A stretch of 64,000 nucleotides of DNA from Planococcus shenhongbingii (GCF_030413635.1 NZ_CP129235.1:3286001-3350000); one strand, 5' to 3'; positions 18,926 through 28,162 are shown, counted from the stretch's first letter. Made by a program: numbers and translations. Notes: generated by a model from the sequence alone, not told the origin.

Positions 18926-20119
18926 TTAGTCTTCAAATGGCCATTTCGGCAGCATCCGGTTCAGTTTTCTATCTTGCCGTTTTCCGAGTACGTATTCCGC
19001 TTGCATGATCGTGTGGATTTCCCGGGTCCCTTCATAAATAACGAGTGCTTTGGAATTCCGCAAAAAACGCGCAACCGGGTATTCATCTGAATAGCCGTAA
19101 GCTCCGTGAATCTGGACCGCGTCATCTGCTGCTTTATTGGCGAAATCACATGACTGCCATTTCGCAAGTGAAGTTTCTCTCGTGTTGCGAATTCCTTTGT
19201 TTTTCATTTCACCGGCCCGGTATACTAACAGGCGGCTCATTTGAAACCCAGCTTCCATATTCGCAATCATTTGCTGGACCAGCTGATGCTCACCTATCGG
19301 CTTCCCGAAAGTCGAACGCGACTGGCAATATTTCACGCTTTCTTCTAAGCAAGCCATGATCAAACCGCAAGCTCCTGCCGCTACTGTAAATCTTCCATTA
19401 TCAAGCGAAGCCATGGCGATTTTAAATCCTTCCCCTTCTTCACCCAGACGGTTTTCGGCTGGAATCCGGACATCATCAAAAAACAGTTCCCCTGTATTGC
19501 CTGACCGGATTCCATATTTTCCTTTGATTGCTTTGGAAGAGAAACCTTCACGCGACCGTTCAACAACGAAGGCGCTGATGCCGTTGTGTTTTTCTGCTTT
19601 GTCGGTATACGCGAAAACGATAAAGTGATCGGCAATGTCACACAAAGAAATCCAGGTTTTTTGGCCATTCAAAATGTACTCATCGCCATCACGGACCGCT
19701 GTACTTGAAAGGGCTGCAACATCCGATCCTGCCCCCGGCTCCGTTAAAGCAAACGCGCCAATTTTTTCCCCTTTAGCTTGCTGCACTAAAAACCGCTGTT
19801 TTTGCTGCTCCGTTCCCCATTGCAACAACGTCATAGAGTTTAAACCGGTATGGACAGATACGGCCGTACGGAATGCCGTATCTCCTCGCTCCAGTTCTTC
19901 ACAGACGATTGCCAGCGAATTGTAGTCCATCCCACTGCCTCCATATTTTTCCGGAATGCAAACTCCCATCAACCCAAGCTCGGCCAGCCTTTTCCAGATA
20001 ATCGGATCAAATCCTCCTTTTGTGTCCCAATCAGCAATATGTGGAAGAATTTCATTATCCACGAATTGCCTGACTGTTTTTCGAAGAAGCTCCTGTTCTT
20101 CCGAGAATTCAAAGTTCAT
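18926..20119 (-). CDS. Acyl-CoA dehydrogenase, probably glutaryl-CoA-type in lysine degradation
   Basis: 397 residues, a full-length FAD acyl-CoA dehydrogenase: FALTEPGAGSD in the flavin-binding middle domain, QIHGAYGYSDEYPVAR and IYEGTREIH near the end, with catalytic Glu363. It is the third gene after a lysine 6-dehydrogenase and an aldehyde dehydrogenase, on the same strand with a gap of 20 bases. Lysine degradation through 2-aminoadipate leads to glutaryl-CoA, so glutaryl-CoA dehydrogenase is the natural reading. The residues that distinguish decarboxylating from non-decarboxylating members I cannot assign. GGGGG ribosome binding site. Confidence 0.8.
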   Translation of the reverse strand: MNFEFSEEQELLRKTVRQFVDNEILPHIADWDTKGGFDPIIWKRLAELGLMGVCIPEKYGGSGMDYNSLAIVCEELERGDTAFRTAVSVHTGLNSMTLLQWGTEQQKQRFLVQQAKGEKIGAFALTEPGAGSDVAALSSTAVRDGDEYILNGQKTWISLCDIADHFIVFAYTDKAEKHNGISAFVVERSREGFSSKAIKGKYGIRSGNTGELFFDDVRIPAENRLGEEGEGFKIAMASLDNGRFTVAAGACGLIMACLEESVKYCQSRSTFGKPIGEHQLVQQMIANMEAGFQMSRLLVYRAGEMKNKGIRNTRETSLAKWQSCDFANKAADDAVQIHGAYGYSDEYPVARFLRNSKALVIYEGTREIHTIMQAEYVLGKRQDRKLNRMLPKWPFED

Positions 20120-20139
20120 CTGTTTACCCCCGCTCTCTT

Positions 20140-21306
20140 TTAACTCTGAAATGCCGAACGGTGCACAGTTTCTTTAATTTGGACTCCCCGTTTGGTCATC
20201 TCATTAATATATTCATCCCCTGGAACAACAAGTTCCGGCGGATAAGCTCCACGTTTATCGATTGTTCCATTTCCAATCATCTGAGCTATTACAGAAATGG
20301 TATAGGCAGTTGCCCGAGCCATAGCTGTTACTCCGGTTTCAGCGTCTTTAATGGTAATCATATTGTATTCATACGTTAAATCTTCTTCCCCTTTTGTTCC
20401 AGATACCAATACACGCAGCAGCACTGCATCTTGTTTATCTCCTAGTTCAGTAATCGGGGTCAATACTTCCCGGAGCACATCCCGCAGCTTGATCGTTTGG
20501 CCATTGACTGTAACTGTTTTTTCCCGGTCTGTAAATCCAAGGTCGACAAGCAATTTGAATTTCTCAGCATGGCCTTTATAGCGCAAAGTTTTATATTCAA
20601 GCGTTTCTATGCCGCTGAATGTATCAGTTAAAGTTGATGTTCCGCCAGAAGTATGGAAAGCTTCCAATTCACCAAACCCTTCAAATTCCACCTGCTCAAT
20701 TTCAGATAAAGAAGCTACCTCAAGCAGCTCTCCTTTCCGGATTACATGGGATGGATCGGTATAATGGTCAAAAACTCCTTCGAGCGAGAATACGTGATTA
20801 TACTCAAGCGGCGGTTCCGGCTCTACCGGGATGCCGCCGACAAAAATCTTGATTTCGTTCACCTTATCAAGTTTGCCAGCGCCATATCCGGTTAGAATAT
20901 TGATCATTCCCGGCGCTACGCCTAAATCCGGAATTAGCGTAACTCCTTTTTCTTGCGCTTTTTCATGCAGAGCAAGCACTGCATTTGTCGCACCGCCAAT
21001 ATGCCCGCCGAGGTCAATAGAGTGAACACCGCAGGCAAGTGCAGCCTTTGCCACTTTTTCGTTGAAAGTATAAAACAAAGCATTAATGACTACATCGGCT
21101 TTAGAAATTACAGCCGCCAGTTCTTCATCGTCATTGACGTCCAAATACACAGCTTCCAGCTTATCGCTGCCAATATATTCTTTGAACAAGCTTACTTGCG
21201 CGATATTTACATCCGCCAAATAAACTTTCTCCACTTCAGCACTTGCGATTAAATCGCCTGCTGCCTGTTTGCCCATTAAACCTGCACCTAAAACTGCAAC
21301 TTTCAT
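20140..21306 (-). CDS. lysDH: L-lysine 6-dehydrogenase (saccharopine dehydrogenase-like)
   Basis: 388 residues. N-terminal Rossmann motif [15 protein letters not shown], then [60 protein letters not shown] and [12 protein letters not shown]. These blocks match my memory of the Geobacillus stearothermophilus lysine 6-dehydrogenase, which oxidises L-lysine with NAD directly to 2-aminoadipate semialdehyde/piperideine carboxylate without saccharopine. The ATG at 21306 is preferred to the one at 21312 because the GAGGGG site is 8 bases upstream. It lies between the aldehyde dehydrogenase and acyl-CoA dehydrogenase genes (gaps 20 bases), so an operon is likely. Confidence 0.85.
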   Translation of the reverse strand: MKVAVLGAGLMGKQAAGDLIASAEVEKVYLADVNIAQVSLFKEYIGSDKLEAVYLDVNDDEELAAVISKADVVINALFYTFNEKVAKAALACGVHSIDLGGHIGGATNAVLALHEKAQEKGVTLIPDLGVAPGMINILTGYGAGKLDKVNEIKIFVGGIPVEPEPPLEYNHVFSLEGVFDHYTDPSHVIRKGELLEVASLSEIEQVEFEGFGELEAFHTSGGTSTLTDTFSGIETLEYKTLRYKGHAEKFKLLVDLGFTDREKTVTVNGQTIKLRDVLREVLTPITELGDKQDAVLLRVLVSGTKGEEDLTYEYNMITIKDAETGVTAMARATAYTISVIAQMIGNGTIDKRGAYPPELVVPGDEYINEMTKRGVQIKETVHRSAFQS

Positions 21307-21326
21307 CTCCATTGCCCCTCTCTGTC

Positions 21327-22808
21327 TCAGATCTCATTGTCAATTTGAGCGCGCTGCAATTTCCCGCTGTAATCCACATAGATGCTCTTCCATTCGGTAA
21401 ATACATCAAGTGCAGCCACTCCGGAATCTCTGTGTCCGTTGCCGGTTCCTTTAGTTCCCCCAAATGGCAAATGGATTTCTGCTCCTGTGGTTCCGGCATT
21501 GATATAAACGATACCGGTATCTAAATCTCTTTGTGCTTTGAATACACGGTTCACATCCGCTGTGTAGATCGAACTTGATAACCCGTAAATTACGCCGTTA
21601 TTTACTTCGATGGCTTCTTCAAAATTGCTGACTTCGATAATTGAAATAACCGGCCCGAAGATTTCTTCTTGCGCAATCCGCATATCCGGAGTAACGTCAG
21701 TGAACATTGTCGGTGCGTAATAGTTCCCTTTGTCGTATGGAGCCTCCGCTAGAATCTCTCCTCCTACAAGCAAGGTTGCCCCTTCTTGCTGCCCGATTCC
21801 GACATACGAATGGATTTTCTCCAACGCTTTTTTGTTGATTACCGGTCCGACTTTCACGGATTCGTCCATTCCGTCTCCAATTGTCAAGGTTTGAATTTTT
21901 TCCAGCAAGCGGTTTTGTAGCGCTTCTTTAATGTCTTTATGGGCAATCACCCGACTGCAAGCTGTACAGCGCTGTCCAGCAGTGCCGAATGCACTCCATA
22001 AAATTCCTTCAACCGCTAAGTCTAAATCGGCGTCTTCCATGACAATCACTGCATTTTTCCCGCCCATTTCAAGAGAAACTTTTTTTAAATTGCGTCCGCC
22101 CGCTTCCGCAACTTTACGGCCTGTTTCAGTCGAGCCGGTAAATGAAATGACTTTGATGTCTTTATGCTCAATCATAGCGTTCCCGACTTCAGATCCGGAA
22201 CCAAACACGATATTCGCTACACCATCCGGCAATCCGGCCTCTTTAAAGATCTTCGCCATTTCATAAGCCATCATTGGTGTTTCAGTGGCCGGTTTCCAAA
22301 GAAATGCATTGCCGGCGACGATTGCCGGGAAGGATTTCCAAGTGGCGATTGCTACCGGGAAATTCCAAGGCGTAATTAATCCGACTACCCCAATGGGCGC
22401 ACGGACGCTCATCGCAAATTTATCAGCAAGTTCAGAAGGAGTAGTTTCACCGAACAGCCGCCGGCCTTCACCCGCCATATAATAAGCCATATCAATTCCT
22501 TCTTGGACTTCCCCTCTGCCTTCTTCGATTACTTTCCCCATCTCTTTCGTCAGCACCTGTGCGAGTTGCTCTTTCTTTTGTTTCATCAGCCGTCCGATTT
22601 CATACAAATAATCGGCCCTTTTTGGAGCCGGAACTTTTGCCCATGTTTTCTGCGCCGCTTTTGCTGCCTCGACGGCCGTATCCACATCTTCTTTTGTCGA
22701 CAGCTGGACTTGAGCCAACTCTTCCCCGGTCGCGGGATTTAACACTGGAATATATTTCGCATTTGAACCGTCTTGCCATTCCCCATTAATAAAATTTGTT
22801 AACTTCAC
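21327..22808 (-). CDS. Aldehyde dehydrogenase, probable 2-aminoadipate semialdehyde dehydrogenase
   Basis: 493 residues. NAD-dependent ALDH with [12 protein letters not shown], catalytic Glu in LEMGGKNAV (~245) and catalytic Cys in [12 protein letters not shown] (~278). Similar to the ALDH subfamily that includes 2-oxoglutarate and aminoadipate semialdehyde dehydrogenases. Position directly before lysine 6-dehydrogenase suggests it oxidises the semialdehyde made by that enzyme. GTG start at 22808 with GGGGG 8 bases upstream. First gene of the operon and close to a CcpA cre site. Confidence 0.85.
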   Translation of the reverse strand: MKLTNFINGEWQDGSNAKYIPVLNPATGEELAQVQLSTKEDVDTAVEAAKAAQKTWAKVPAPKRADYLYEIGRLMKQKKEQLAQVLTKEMGKVIEEGRGEVQEGIDMAYYMAGEGRRLFGETTPSELADKFAMSVRAPIGVVGLITPWNFPVAIATWKSFPAIVAGNAFLWKPATETPMMAYEMAKIFKEAGLPDGVANIVFGSGSEVGNAMIEHKDIKVISFTGSTETGRKVAEAGGRNLKKVSLEMGGKNAVIVMEDADLDLAVEGILWSAFGTAGQRCTACSRVIAHKDIKEALQNRLLEKIQTLTIGDGMDESVKVGPVINKKALEKIHSYVGIGQQEGATLLVGGEILAEAPYDKGNYYAPTMFTDVTPDMRIAQEEIFGPVISIIEVSNFEEAIEVNNGVIYGLSSSIYTADVNRVFKAQRDLDTGIVYINAGTTGAEIHLPFGGTKGTGNGHRDSGVAALDVFTEWKSIYVDYSGKLQRAQIDNEI

Positions 22809-22836
22809 AGACGCTTCCCCCTTCAATTCACATTAT

Positions 22837-22850
22837 TGAAAACGCTTTCA
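22837..22850. promoter_or_regulatory. CcpA cre site upstream of the lysine degradation operon
   Basis: TGAAAACGCTTTCA is a full match to the Bacillales cre consensus (TGWAANCGNTNWCA) and is palindromic. It lies 29 bases before the aldehyde dehydrogenase GTG, so it would repress the catabolic operon when preferred sugars are present. Confidence 0.8.
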
Positions 22851-23011
22851 TTTCTATTATTTCACATTACTCAGGAAACTTCTAGGAGTTGTTAGAAATA
22901 TCAATCTTTCTTTTTTTGTTAACAGTCTAAGAGAATGGACCCGCTAATCGAGACTCTTCAATTTTCTTTCTGTGAGAAATGAGCCATTTATAAAGAAATC
23001 CTGGAAATCTA

Positions 23012-23040
23012 TTGACACTAACGGTTCGTAATAGTCTAAT
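23012..23040 (+). promoter_or_regulatory. Sigma-A promoter of the MerR-family gene
   Basis: TTGACA, 17-base spacer, TCTAAT; the start codon is 22 bases after the -10. Many MerR-family promoters have a 19-base spacer over the operator; this one has a normal 17. Confidence 0.65.
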
Positions 23041-23061
23041 CATAATGAAGAGGTGATCAAG

Positions 23062-23967
23062 ATGTACAAAGTACAAGAAGTAGCGAAAATCGCAGGAGTC
23101 AGTGTCCGCACACTCCACCATTACGACAGTGTCGGATTGTTAAAGCCGTCAAATATTGGTTCCAATCGGTATCGTTATTACAACGATGAAGATTTAAAAT
23201 TGCTCCAGCATATTTTATTTTTTAAAGAGCTTGGTTTTTCATTGAAGAAAATTCAAGAGATTGTGGCTGAAGGTTTTGATTCGAAATTTGCTTTGGTCCA
23301 GCATATTGAATTATTGGGCAAGAAAAAAAGGCGTATTGAAAAGCTGATTGAAAATGCTGAACGAACTCGCCTTGAAATTGAAGACGGTGAAGAGTTGTCC
23401 GATGAAGACCGCTTTGCAGCTTTTTCTATTAAAAAATCAGACGATGATATCAAAAAGTATAAAGCAGCAGTTTCTGAAGAACCAAAATCTTCTGCTGAAC
23501 AAGCAGATCTGTCAGAACATTCTTTAGCTCCTGACTTAAAACCAGCTGAGGATACAGCATCGGTTGAAGAGATGGTGCCTGCTGAAGAAACTAATCCTGC
23601 AGAAGAATCCGAGGCCGCTCCTCAGCTTGACCTTATTGAAGAAACAGTGGTACACGAAGAACCCAAGCAGGAAAAAGAGAAAGAGAATTTGGAAGAAATC
23701 AACCGTGAAGGCAATCGCATCTATAAGGCGGTAGCATCTCTGATGAATCATTCACCCGCTTCCCCGAATGTTCAAGTTGAAATGAAGGCTTATTATAATC
23801 TGTTGGACCGTTTTTATGATTGTACGCCGAAAATGTTCCGCAGCCTTGCAGATTTGTATGCATCGGACAGCCGGTTTGCGAATAATATTGACCAGCACGG
23901 AAAAGGACTGTCGACTTATTTGAAAGAAGCCATGTACATATACGCGGCAGCCCATCAGAATGCGTGA
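23062..23967 (+). CDS. MerR-family regulator with TipAS-like C-terminal domain and acidic linker
   Basis: 301 residues. Residues 1-70 form the MerR winged helix (VQEVAKIAGVSVRTLHHYDSVGLL, NRYRYYNDEDL), followed by the dimerisation coiled coil to ~135. The C-terminus (~218-300) is a TipAS-like all-helical sensor domain (YYNLLDRFYDCTPKMFRSLADLY, GKGLSTYLKEAM). Between them lies a ~75-residue Glu/Pro/Ala-rich linker not found in TipA-type proteins as I know them. Start ATG at 23062 with GAGGTGAT upstream. Divergent from the lysine operon; whether it controls that operon, itself or drug genes is open. Confidence 0.85.
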   Translation: MYKVQEVAKIAGVSVRTLHHYDSVGLLKPSNIGSNRYRYYNDEDLKLLQHILFFKELGFSLKKIQEIVAEGFDSKFALVQHIELLGKKKRRIEKLIENAERTRLEIEDGEELSDEDRFAAFSIKKSDDDIKKYKAAVSEEPKSSAEQADLSEHSLAPDLKPAEDTASVEEMVPAEETNPAEESEAAPQLDLIEETVVHEEPKQEKEKENLEEINREGNRIYKAVASLMNHSPASPNVQVEMKAYYNLLDRFYDCTPKMFRSLADLYASDSRFANNIDQHGKGLSTYLKEAMYIYAAAHQNA

Positions 23968-24109
23968 ACTCATCGGGCCTTGCAGCAATTGCGGAAAAGA
24001 CATTTATTGCCGTGACGGTTTTTTGGATGGAGTTTATATAGAAGGCCAGCTCTTCTGCTTTGAATGCGCTGAAGCGCAGGAGGATCAAGAAGAAAAAACG
24101 CAAAAGTGA
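23960..24109 (+). CDS. 49-residue zinc-ribbon microprotein overlapping the MerR gene
   Basis: The ATG at 23960 overlaps the stop of the MerR-TipAS gene by 8 bases (ATGCGTGA), a typical coupling arrangement. The product MRELIGPCSNCGKDIYCRDG... has Cys8-x2-Cys11, Cys17, and Cys33-x2-Cys36 in FCFECAEA, a plausible zinc knuckle, then a charged Glu/Lys tail. The terminator stem is partly made of its last codons. It is too short for usual gene-length cut-offs. Codon use and the paired CxxC motifs argue that it is real. Function unknown. Confidence 0.65.
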   Translation: MRELIGPCSNCGKDIYCRDGFLDGVYIEGQLFCFECAEAQEDQEEKTQK

Positions 24110-24127
24110 AAACTTTTGCGTTTTTTT
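24094..24127 (+). terminator. Terminator after the MerR/zinc-ribbon unit
   Basis: Perfect stem AAACGCAAAAGT/ACTTTTGCGTTT with a four-base loop and seven T; it includes the stop codon of the 49-residue gene. Confidence 0.9.
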
Positions 24128-24233
24128 GTGCCTGATAATTGCCAAAACCCACTTTTCTCTTCTCTAGCCCTCTTTCTTAACTGTTTAAAATTGGATAGAA
24201 TAGAGTATCAAAAAGGAAGTGGGTGATTTCGCC

Positions 24234-25826
24234 ATGCCGTTGCAGCGAAGAATTTTTATCTACGGAGCTTTGTTCATCTCGACCGTCATGGTACTGGCTG
24301 GAATCTCGTTTTACTTTACAATTTCTGATGCCATTGAAGAACAGGTTGGAAAGCGGGCTTTAGCCATCGCCGTTACTTCAGCCGAACGCCAAGACATTAA
24401 AGACGGCTTTAAAGAAACTGACCCTTCATCAGTTCTCCAGCCAATTGCTGAACTTATCCGGGAACAAACCGGTGCTGAATATATTGTCATTGGCAATAAA
24501 AATGGCATCCGCTATACCCATCCCATTGAAGAGCGAATCGGAAAAATGATGGTCGGCGATGATAATGCCCGCGCGCTTTCATTCGGTGATTCCTATATTT
24601 CAGAAGCCACCGGTTCACTTGGACCGGCACTCCGCGGGAAAGCCCCTATATTCGATGAAAACGGAGCGATTATTGGCGTTATTTCCGTAGGTTTTCTAAA
24701 AACAAATATAACTTCCACTTTTCTGGAATACGCCGACTCTATTACCGGCATTGTTCTTATTGCCATCGTTATTGGCGCCATTGGTTCCATGATTCTGGCA
24801 CGCAATATCAAAAAGACTCTTTTTGGCCTAGAACCGGCAGAAATCGCCCATTTGTATACTGAACGCAATGCCTTGATTGAATCCGTCAGGGAAGGCATCC
24901 TTATGGTGGACAGGGCTGGCGACATTACAATGGCCAACGTTTCCGCATATGAATTGTTATCTTTGCAAAAAGAAACTGAGCTAATCGGCAAGCCTGTAGA
25001 TAAAGTCTTGCCGAACACATTGCTTCCTAAGGTTCTGCAGACAGGTGAAGCACAGCTAGACAGGCCGATGATTATTCGCGGAAGGAAATTGATTGTCAAT
25101 AGAATCCCGATCCATCTTGGAAACGAAATCATCGGAGCCGTTTCCAGTTTCCGTTTGCAATCTGACATAGAAGGACTTCGCAATGAACTTACCCAGGTCA
25201 GGCAATACGCTAATGCTTTGCGTGCTCAGACCCATGAACATCAAAATTTCCTTTATACCATTTCAGGATTGATCCAGCTAAACTCTCTCGAGGAAGCGAT
25301 GCAATTGATTCATAATGAAACCGAAGAACAGCAATCGTTGGTGAAATTTGTTACTGAGCGTGTGCAAGACCCGTTTCTTGGGGGCATTGTTATCGGCCTT
25401 TTCAACCGGGCACGTGAATTAAAAGTAAAATTTATTTTGGATGAAGAAAGCTCATTAAGAAAGCTTCCTTCTCATCTTGAAAAAAGTTTGTTTGTCTCAG
25501 TTCTCGGCAATCTAGTTACTAACGCTTTTGAGGCGGTTGAGAAGCTTTCAGAATCAAAGCGCATTGTCCGGCTTCTTTTGTCAGATAACGGAAGTGAAAT
25601 TTTGATTGAAGTAGAAGATTCCGGAGATGGTGTGGACGCCGAAATTCTCTCCACTTTATTTAAAAAACGCATTTCAACCAAAGCCGGTGGTGACCGCGGC
25701 TTTGGATTGCTCAAAGTCTATGAAAATGTACAAGATCTGCAAGGTGAAATCGCTATGGAAACTGGCGACCTTGGAGGAGCGTTGTTCATTATTTCCATAA
25801 AAATTGGAGGAAACGGCCATGATTGA
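24234..25826 (+). CDS. Sensor histidine kinase of the DcuS/CitA/CitS family
   Basis: 530 residues. Transmembrane helix ~8-30, an extracellular single Cache/PAS domain ~35-165 (EYIVIGNKNGIRYTHP is the ligand loop of carboxylate sensors), a second helix ~168-190, a cytoplasmic PAS domain ~205-310, the phosphoacceptor region LRAQTHEHQNFLYTISGLIQL (~330), and an ATPase domain with LVTNAFEAV and DSGDGV. This family senses C4-dicarboxylates, citrate or other tricarboxylates outside the cell. The ATG at 24234 is chosen over the GTG at 24219, which lies in the ribosome binding site. The regulator gene overlaps its end by 8 bases. Confidence 0.9.
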   Translation: MPLQRRIFIYGALFISTVMVLAGISFYFTISDAIEEQVGKRALAIAVTSAERQDIKDGFKETDPSSVLQPIAELIREQTGAEYIVIGNKNGIRYTHPIEERIGKMMVGDDNARALSFGDSYISEATGSLGPALRGKAPIFDENGAIIGVISVGFLKTNITSTFLEYADSITGIVLIAIVIGAIGSMILARNIKKTLFGLEPAEIAHLYTERNALIESVREGILMVDRAGDITMANVSAYELLSLQKETELIGKPVDKVLPNTLLPKVLQTGEAQLDRPMIIRGRKLIVNRIPIHLGNEIIGAVSSFRLQSDIEGLRNELTQVRQYANALRAQTHEHQNFLYTISGLIQLNSLEEAMQLIHNETEEQQSLVKFVTERVQDPFLGGIVIGLFNRARELKVKFILDEESSLRKLPSHLEKSLFVSVLGNLVTNAFEAVEKLSESKRIVRLLLSDNGSEILIEVEDSGDGVDAEILSTLFKKRISTKAGGDRGFGLLKVYENVQDLQGEIAMETGDLGGALFIISIKIGGNGHD

Positions 25827-26496
25827 AGTTCTGATTATCGAAGACGACAAGCGAATAGCTGATATCCATAAACGGTTTATTGAAAAAATCGAAGGCTTCC
25901 AAGTGGTCGGTTCTGCGTATACAGGAGCTGAAGCAAAGGATTGGATCCAAGTATTAAAACCCCAGCTTATTTTGCTTGATGTTTATTTGCCGGATATAAA
26001 AGGAACGGATTTAATGCCTTTTATCCAACTTGAAAGCCCGGATTCTGATGTTATCTTTATTACCGCTGCTTCGGAAACAGATATCGTTAAGAAAGCATTC
26101 AGAAGCGGGGTTTCCGATTACATCTTAAAGCCGCTGACATTCGACCGTTTTAAAGAAAGCCTGCTCATGTATCAGGCAAAACGGCGTTCTCTTGAAACAG
26201 AAGGTCCATTGAATGAAGAATCGATTCAACTGCTCTGGAATAAGAGCCGTTCTGTTTCTGCAGAACCGTTGATGACGCCAAAAGGAATTGACCCGAATAC
26301 GATGTCCCGGATCCAAAAGAAACTTGCTGCCTCAGTTAATGGGTTTACGGCAGAAGAAATGGGAGCCGCTTGCGGAATGAGCCGCTCGACAGCCCGGCGT
26401 TATTTGGAACACCTGGTATCTGAGCAATCAGCCCATGCGGAGCTGCTTTACGGCACTATTGGCAGGCCGGAACGGCGGTATTTCCCCTGGCCGTGA
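25819..26496 (+). CDS. Response regulator of the DcuR/CitT family
   Basis: 225 residues: receiver domain with phosphoacceptor Asp54 (LILLDVYLPDI) and the switch Lys in YILKPLTF, then a C-terminal helix-turn-helix (FTAEEMGAACGMSRSTARRYLEHL). GGAGG precedes the ATG at 25819, which overlaps the kinase gene. The next operon downstream encodes a tricarboxylate transporter of the Tct type, its probable target. Ends ERRYFPWP, as in CitT-like proteins. Confidence 0.9.
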   Translation: MIEVLIIEDDKRIADIHKRFIEKIEGFQVVGSAYTGAEAKDWIQVLKPQLILLDVYLPDIKGTDLMPFIQLESPDSDVIFITAASETDIVKKAFRSGVSDYILKPLTFDRFKESLLMYQAKRRSLETEGPLNEESIQLLWNKSRSVSAEPLMTPKGIDPNTMSRIQKKLAASVNGFTAEEMGAACGMSRSTARRYLEHLVSEQSAHAELLYGTIGRPERRYFPWP

Positions 26497-26505
26497 CCTT
26501 TATGA

Positions 26506-26578
26506 ACAATATTCACAAATTGGACAATATCCCTCTTATGACCACAAACATTGAATTTGGTAAAAGTTCTGATAAATT
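26506..26578 (+). promoter_or_regulatory. Putative regulated promoter of the tctCBA operon
   Basis: Two direct ACAATAT repeats (26506-26512 and 26524-26530, 18 bases apart) precede TTGAAT, a 16-base spacer and TAAATT (26551-26578). The repeats sit where an activator such as the adjacent DcuR-like regulator would bind. An imperfect cre-like site follows at 26591-26604. No experimental support is available here. Confidence 0.4.
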
Positions 26579-26633
26579 AAAGGCAGCAGATGAAAGCGCT
26601 GTCTTTTTATCATTTTAAAGGGGGATGAATTAT

Positions 26634-27644
26634 ATGTTAAAAAAATTGATTTCAGTTTCATTGGCCGGTGTATTAGCAGTTGGTCTTGCTGCCTGTTCTT
26701 CTGGGGAAAGTTCAAATGCAAGTTCTGAAAATTATCCTGAACGCAGCATCACCATCGTGGCTCCATCAGGCGCGGGGGGCGGCTGGGATTTGACTGCCCG
26801 CTCGATCGCTAAGACAATGAACGCTACTAAATTGGTTGAAGAGCCCATCACCGTGGAGAATAAACCAGGCGGCGGCGGAGCCGTTTATATGGCAGAATAT
26901 GCGACAAAAGAAGTGGATAACGATTACATGATGCTGGTAAAATCACCGCCGATTTTGATCAATAATAACAAAGCAGAAGGCAATAGCCCTTACGGCTATA
27001 AAGATACAACACCGCTTGCACAATTGACACGCGATTACGGTGCCATTGTCGTAAAAGCAGATTCTAAGTTCCAATCATTGGGAGATGTCCTAGAGGCAAT
27101 CAAAGCCGATCCTAAGAAAGTGACGCTTGCTGGAGGTTCGGCTCCCGGATCCATGGACCACTTAGTAGGCATTTTGCCAGCATTTGAATACGGCATAGAC
27201 CCAAAATCGGTTAAATACGTTTCTTATGATGGCGGCGGTGAAGCCGTAGCTGCCCTTCTCGGAGGAAATGCAGACGTCATTGCTACTGACGCATCGACGA
27301 TTGCTGAATATGTGAAATCCGGAGATGTTCGGGTATTGGCTGTAAGTTCACCGGAACGTCTGGAAGGCACACTGAGTGAAGTTCCGACATTCATGGAAGA
27401 AGGAATTGATGCCGAGTTTACCATCTGGCGCGGAATTTTCGGGCCTAAAAACATGTCGGATGGCGCCAAAGAATACTGGACTTCGAAATTAGAAGAAATG
27501 TCTGCTTCTGAAGAGTGGAAACAAGAGCTGGAGAAAAATGGCTGGCAAAGTGAATATAAAAACAGCGAAGATTTTACAGAATATCTTACAAATCAAGAAA
27601 AAGTAATTGTTGAATTATTAACTGCTCTTGAAATGCAAAAATAA
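26634..27644 (+). CDS. tctC: Tricarboxylate-binding lipoprotein TctC (tripartite tricarboxylate transporter)
   Basis: 336 residues: lipobox LAAC with Cys21, then the Bug/TctC solute-binding fold (YPERSITIVAPSGAGGGWDLTAR, VENKPGGGGAVYMAEYA, LAGGSAPGSMDHLVG, GGNADVIATD). It captures a carboxylate outside the membrane and delivers it to TctA/TctB. Start at 26634 with AGGGGG 9 bases upstream; the ATG at 26625 lies within the site. First gene of tctCBA and directly after a two-component system for carboxylate sensing. Confidence 0.9.
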   Translation: MLKKLISVSLAGVLAVGLAACSSGESSNASSENYPERSITIVAPSGAGGGWDLTARSIAKTMNATKLVEEPITVENKPGGGGAVYMAEYATKEVDNDYMMLVKSPPILINNNKAEGNSPYGYKDTTPLAQLTRDYGAIVVKADSKFQSLGDVLEAIKADPKKVTLAGGSAPGSMDHLVGILPAFEYGIDPKSVKYVSYDGGGEAVAALLGGNADVIATDASTIAEYVKSGDVRVLAVSSPERLEGTLSEVPTFMEEGIDAEFTIWRGIFGPKNMSDGAKEYWTSKLEEMSASEEWKQELEKNGWQSEYKNSEDFTEYLTNQEKVIVELLTALEMQK

Positions 27645-27647
27645 ATC

Positions 27648-27674
27648 GAAAGCGGCTTCGGCCGCTTTCTTACT
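27648..27674 (+). terminator. Intra-operon hairpin between tctC and tctB
   Basis: 9-bp stem GAAAGCGGC/GCCGCTTTC on a TTCG tetraloop with a broken T-tract. The weak tail suggests partial termination or mRNA 3'-end protection, giving more binding protein than membrane subunits. Confidence 0.65.
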
Positions 27675-27694
27675 TTAAAAAGGAGTGAAAGACA

Positions 27695-28144
27695 ATGAGT
27701 AAAACGTTCGATCGCTTTGCAGGAATCGCTTTTTTACTGATTGGCCTTCTGTTTGTCATTGAGAGCCAGCGGATTTCCAAAAGCTCATACGGTTCAGCAG
27801 TTGGTCCGGACATCTTTCCTATTGGTCTAGGAGCCATATTAATCTTGTTGAGCCTGCGTTTGCTATACGAAACGTTCCGTTACCAAACAGGAACCAAAAA
27901 CGGCGAAACTGTCCAGTATAAGAAATTTATCATAATCTTTGTCAGTGCACTTTTATATGCCATATTACTGGAGCCGCTTGGCTATGTCATCACGACTTTC
28001 GCATTTCTTTTAATCGCCTTTCAGACAATGGAGCGCGGCAAATGGGTCAAATCCATTTTGATCGCCAGTTTGTTCTCATTTGGCGTCTATTACTTTTTCG
28101 CCGAATTCCTTGGAGGCTCGCTGCCAGGATTCCCGGTATTTTAA
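27695..28144 (+). CDS. tctB: TctB small membrane subunit
   Basis: 149 residues with four predicted transmembrane helices, the usual size and topology of TctB. Contains SSYGSAVGPDIFPIGLGAILI near the first loop, as in the family. AAAGGAGTG ribosome binding site. The subunit works with TctA in the proton/sodium-coupled transporter. Confidence 0.85.
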   Translation: MSKTFDRFAGIAFLLIGLLFVIESQRISKSSYGSAVGPDIFPIGLGAILILLSLRLLYETFRYQTGTKNGETVQYKKFIIIFVSALLYAILLEPLGYVITTFAFLLIAFQTMERGKWVKSILIASLFSFGVYYFFAEFLGGSLPGFPVF

Positions 28145-28162
28145 CTTGAGAGGTGGAGTATT

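Noticed and set aside
23699..24145. 148-codon minus-strand frame opposite the MerR gene end
   Set aside because: Runs through the terminator and over the MerR-TipAS and zinc-ribbon genes; no translation signals.
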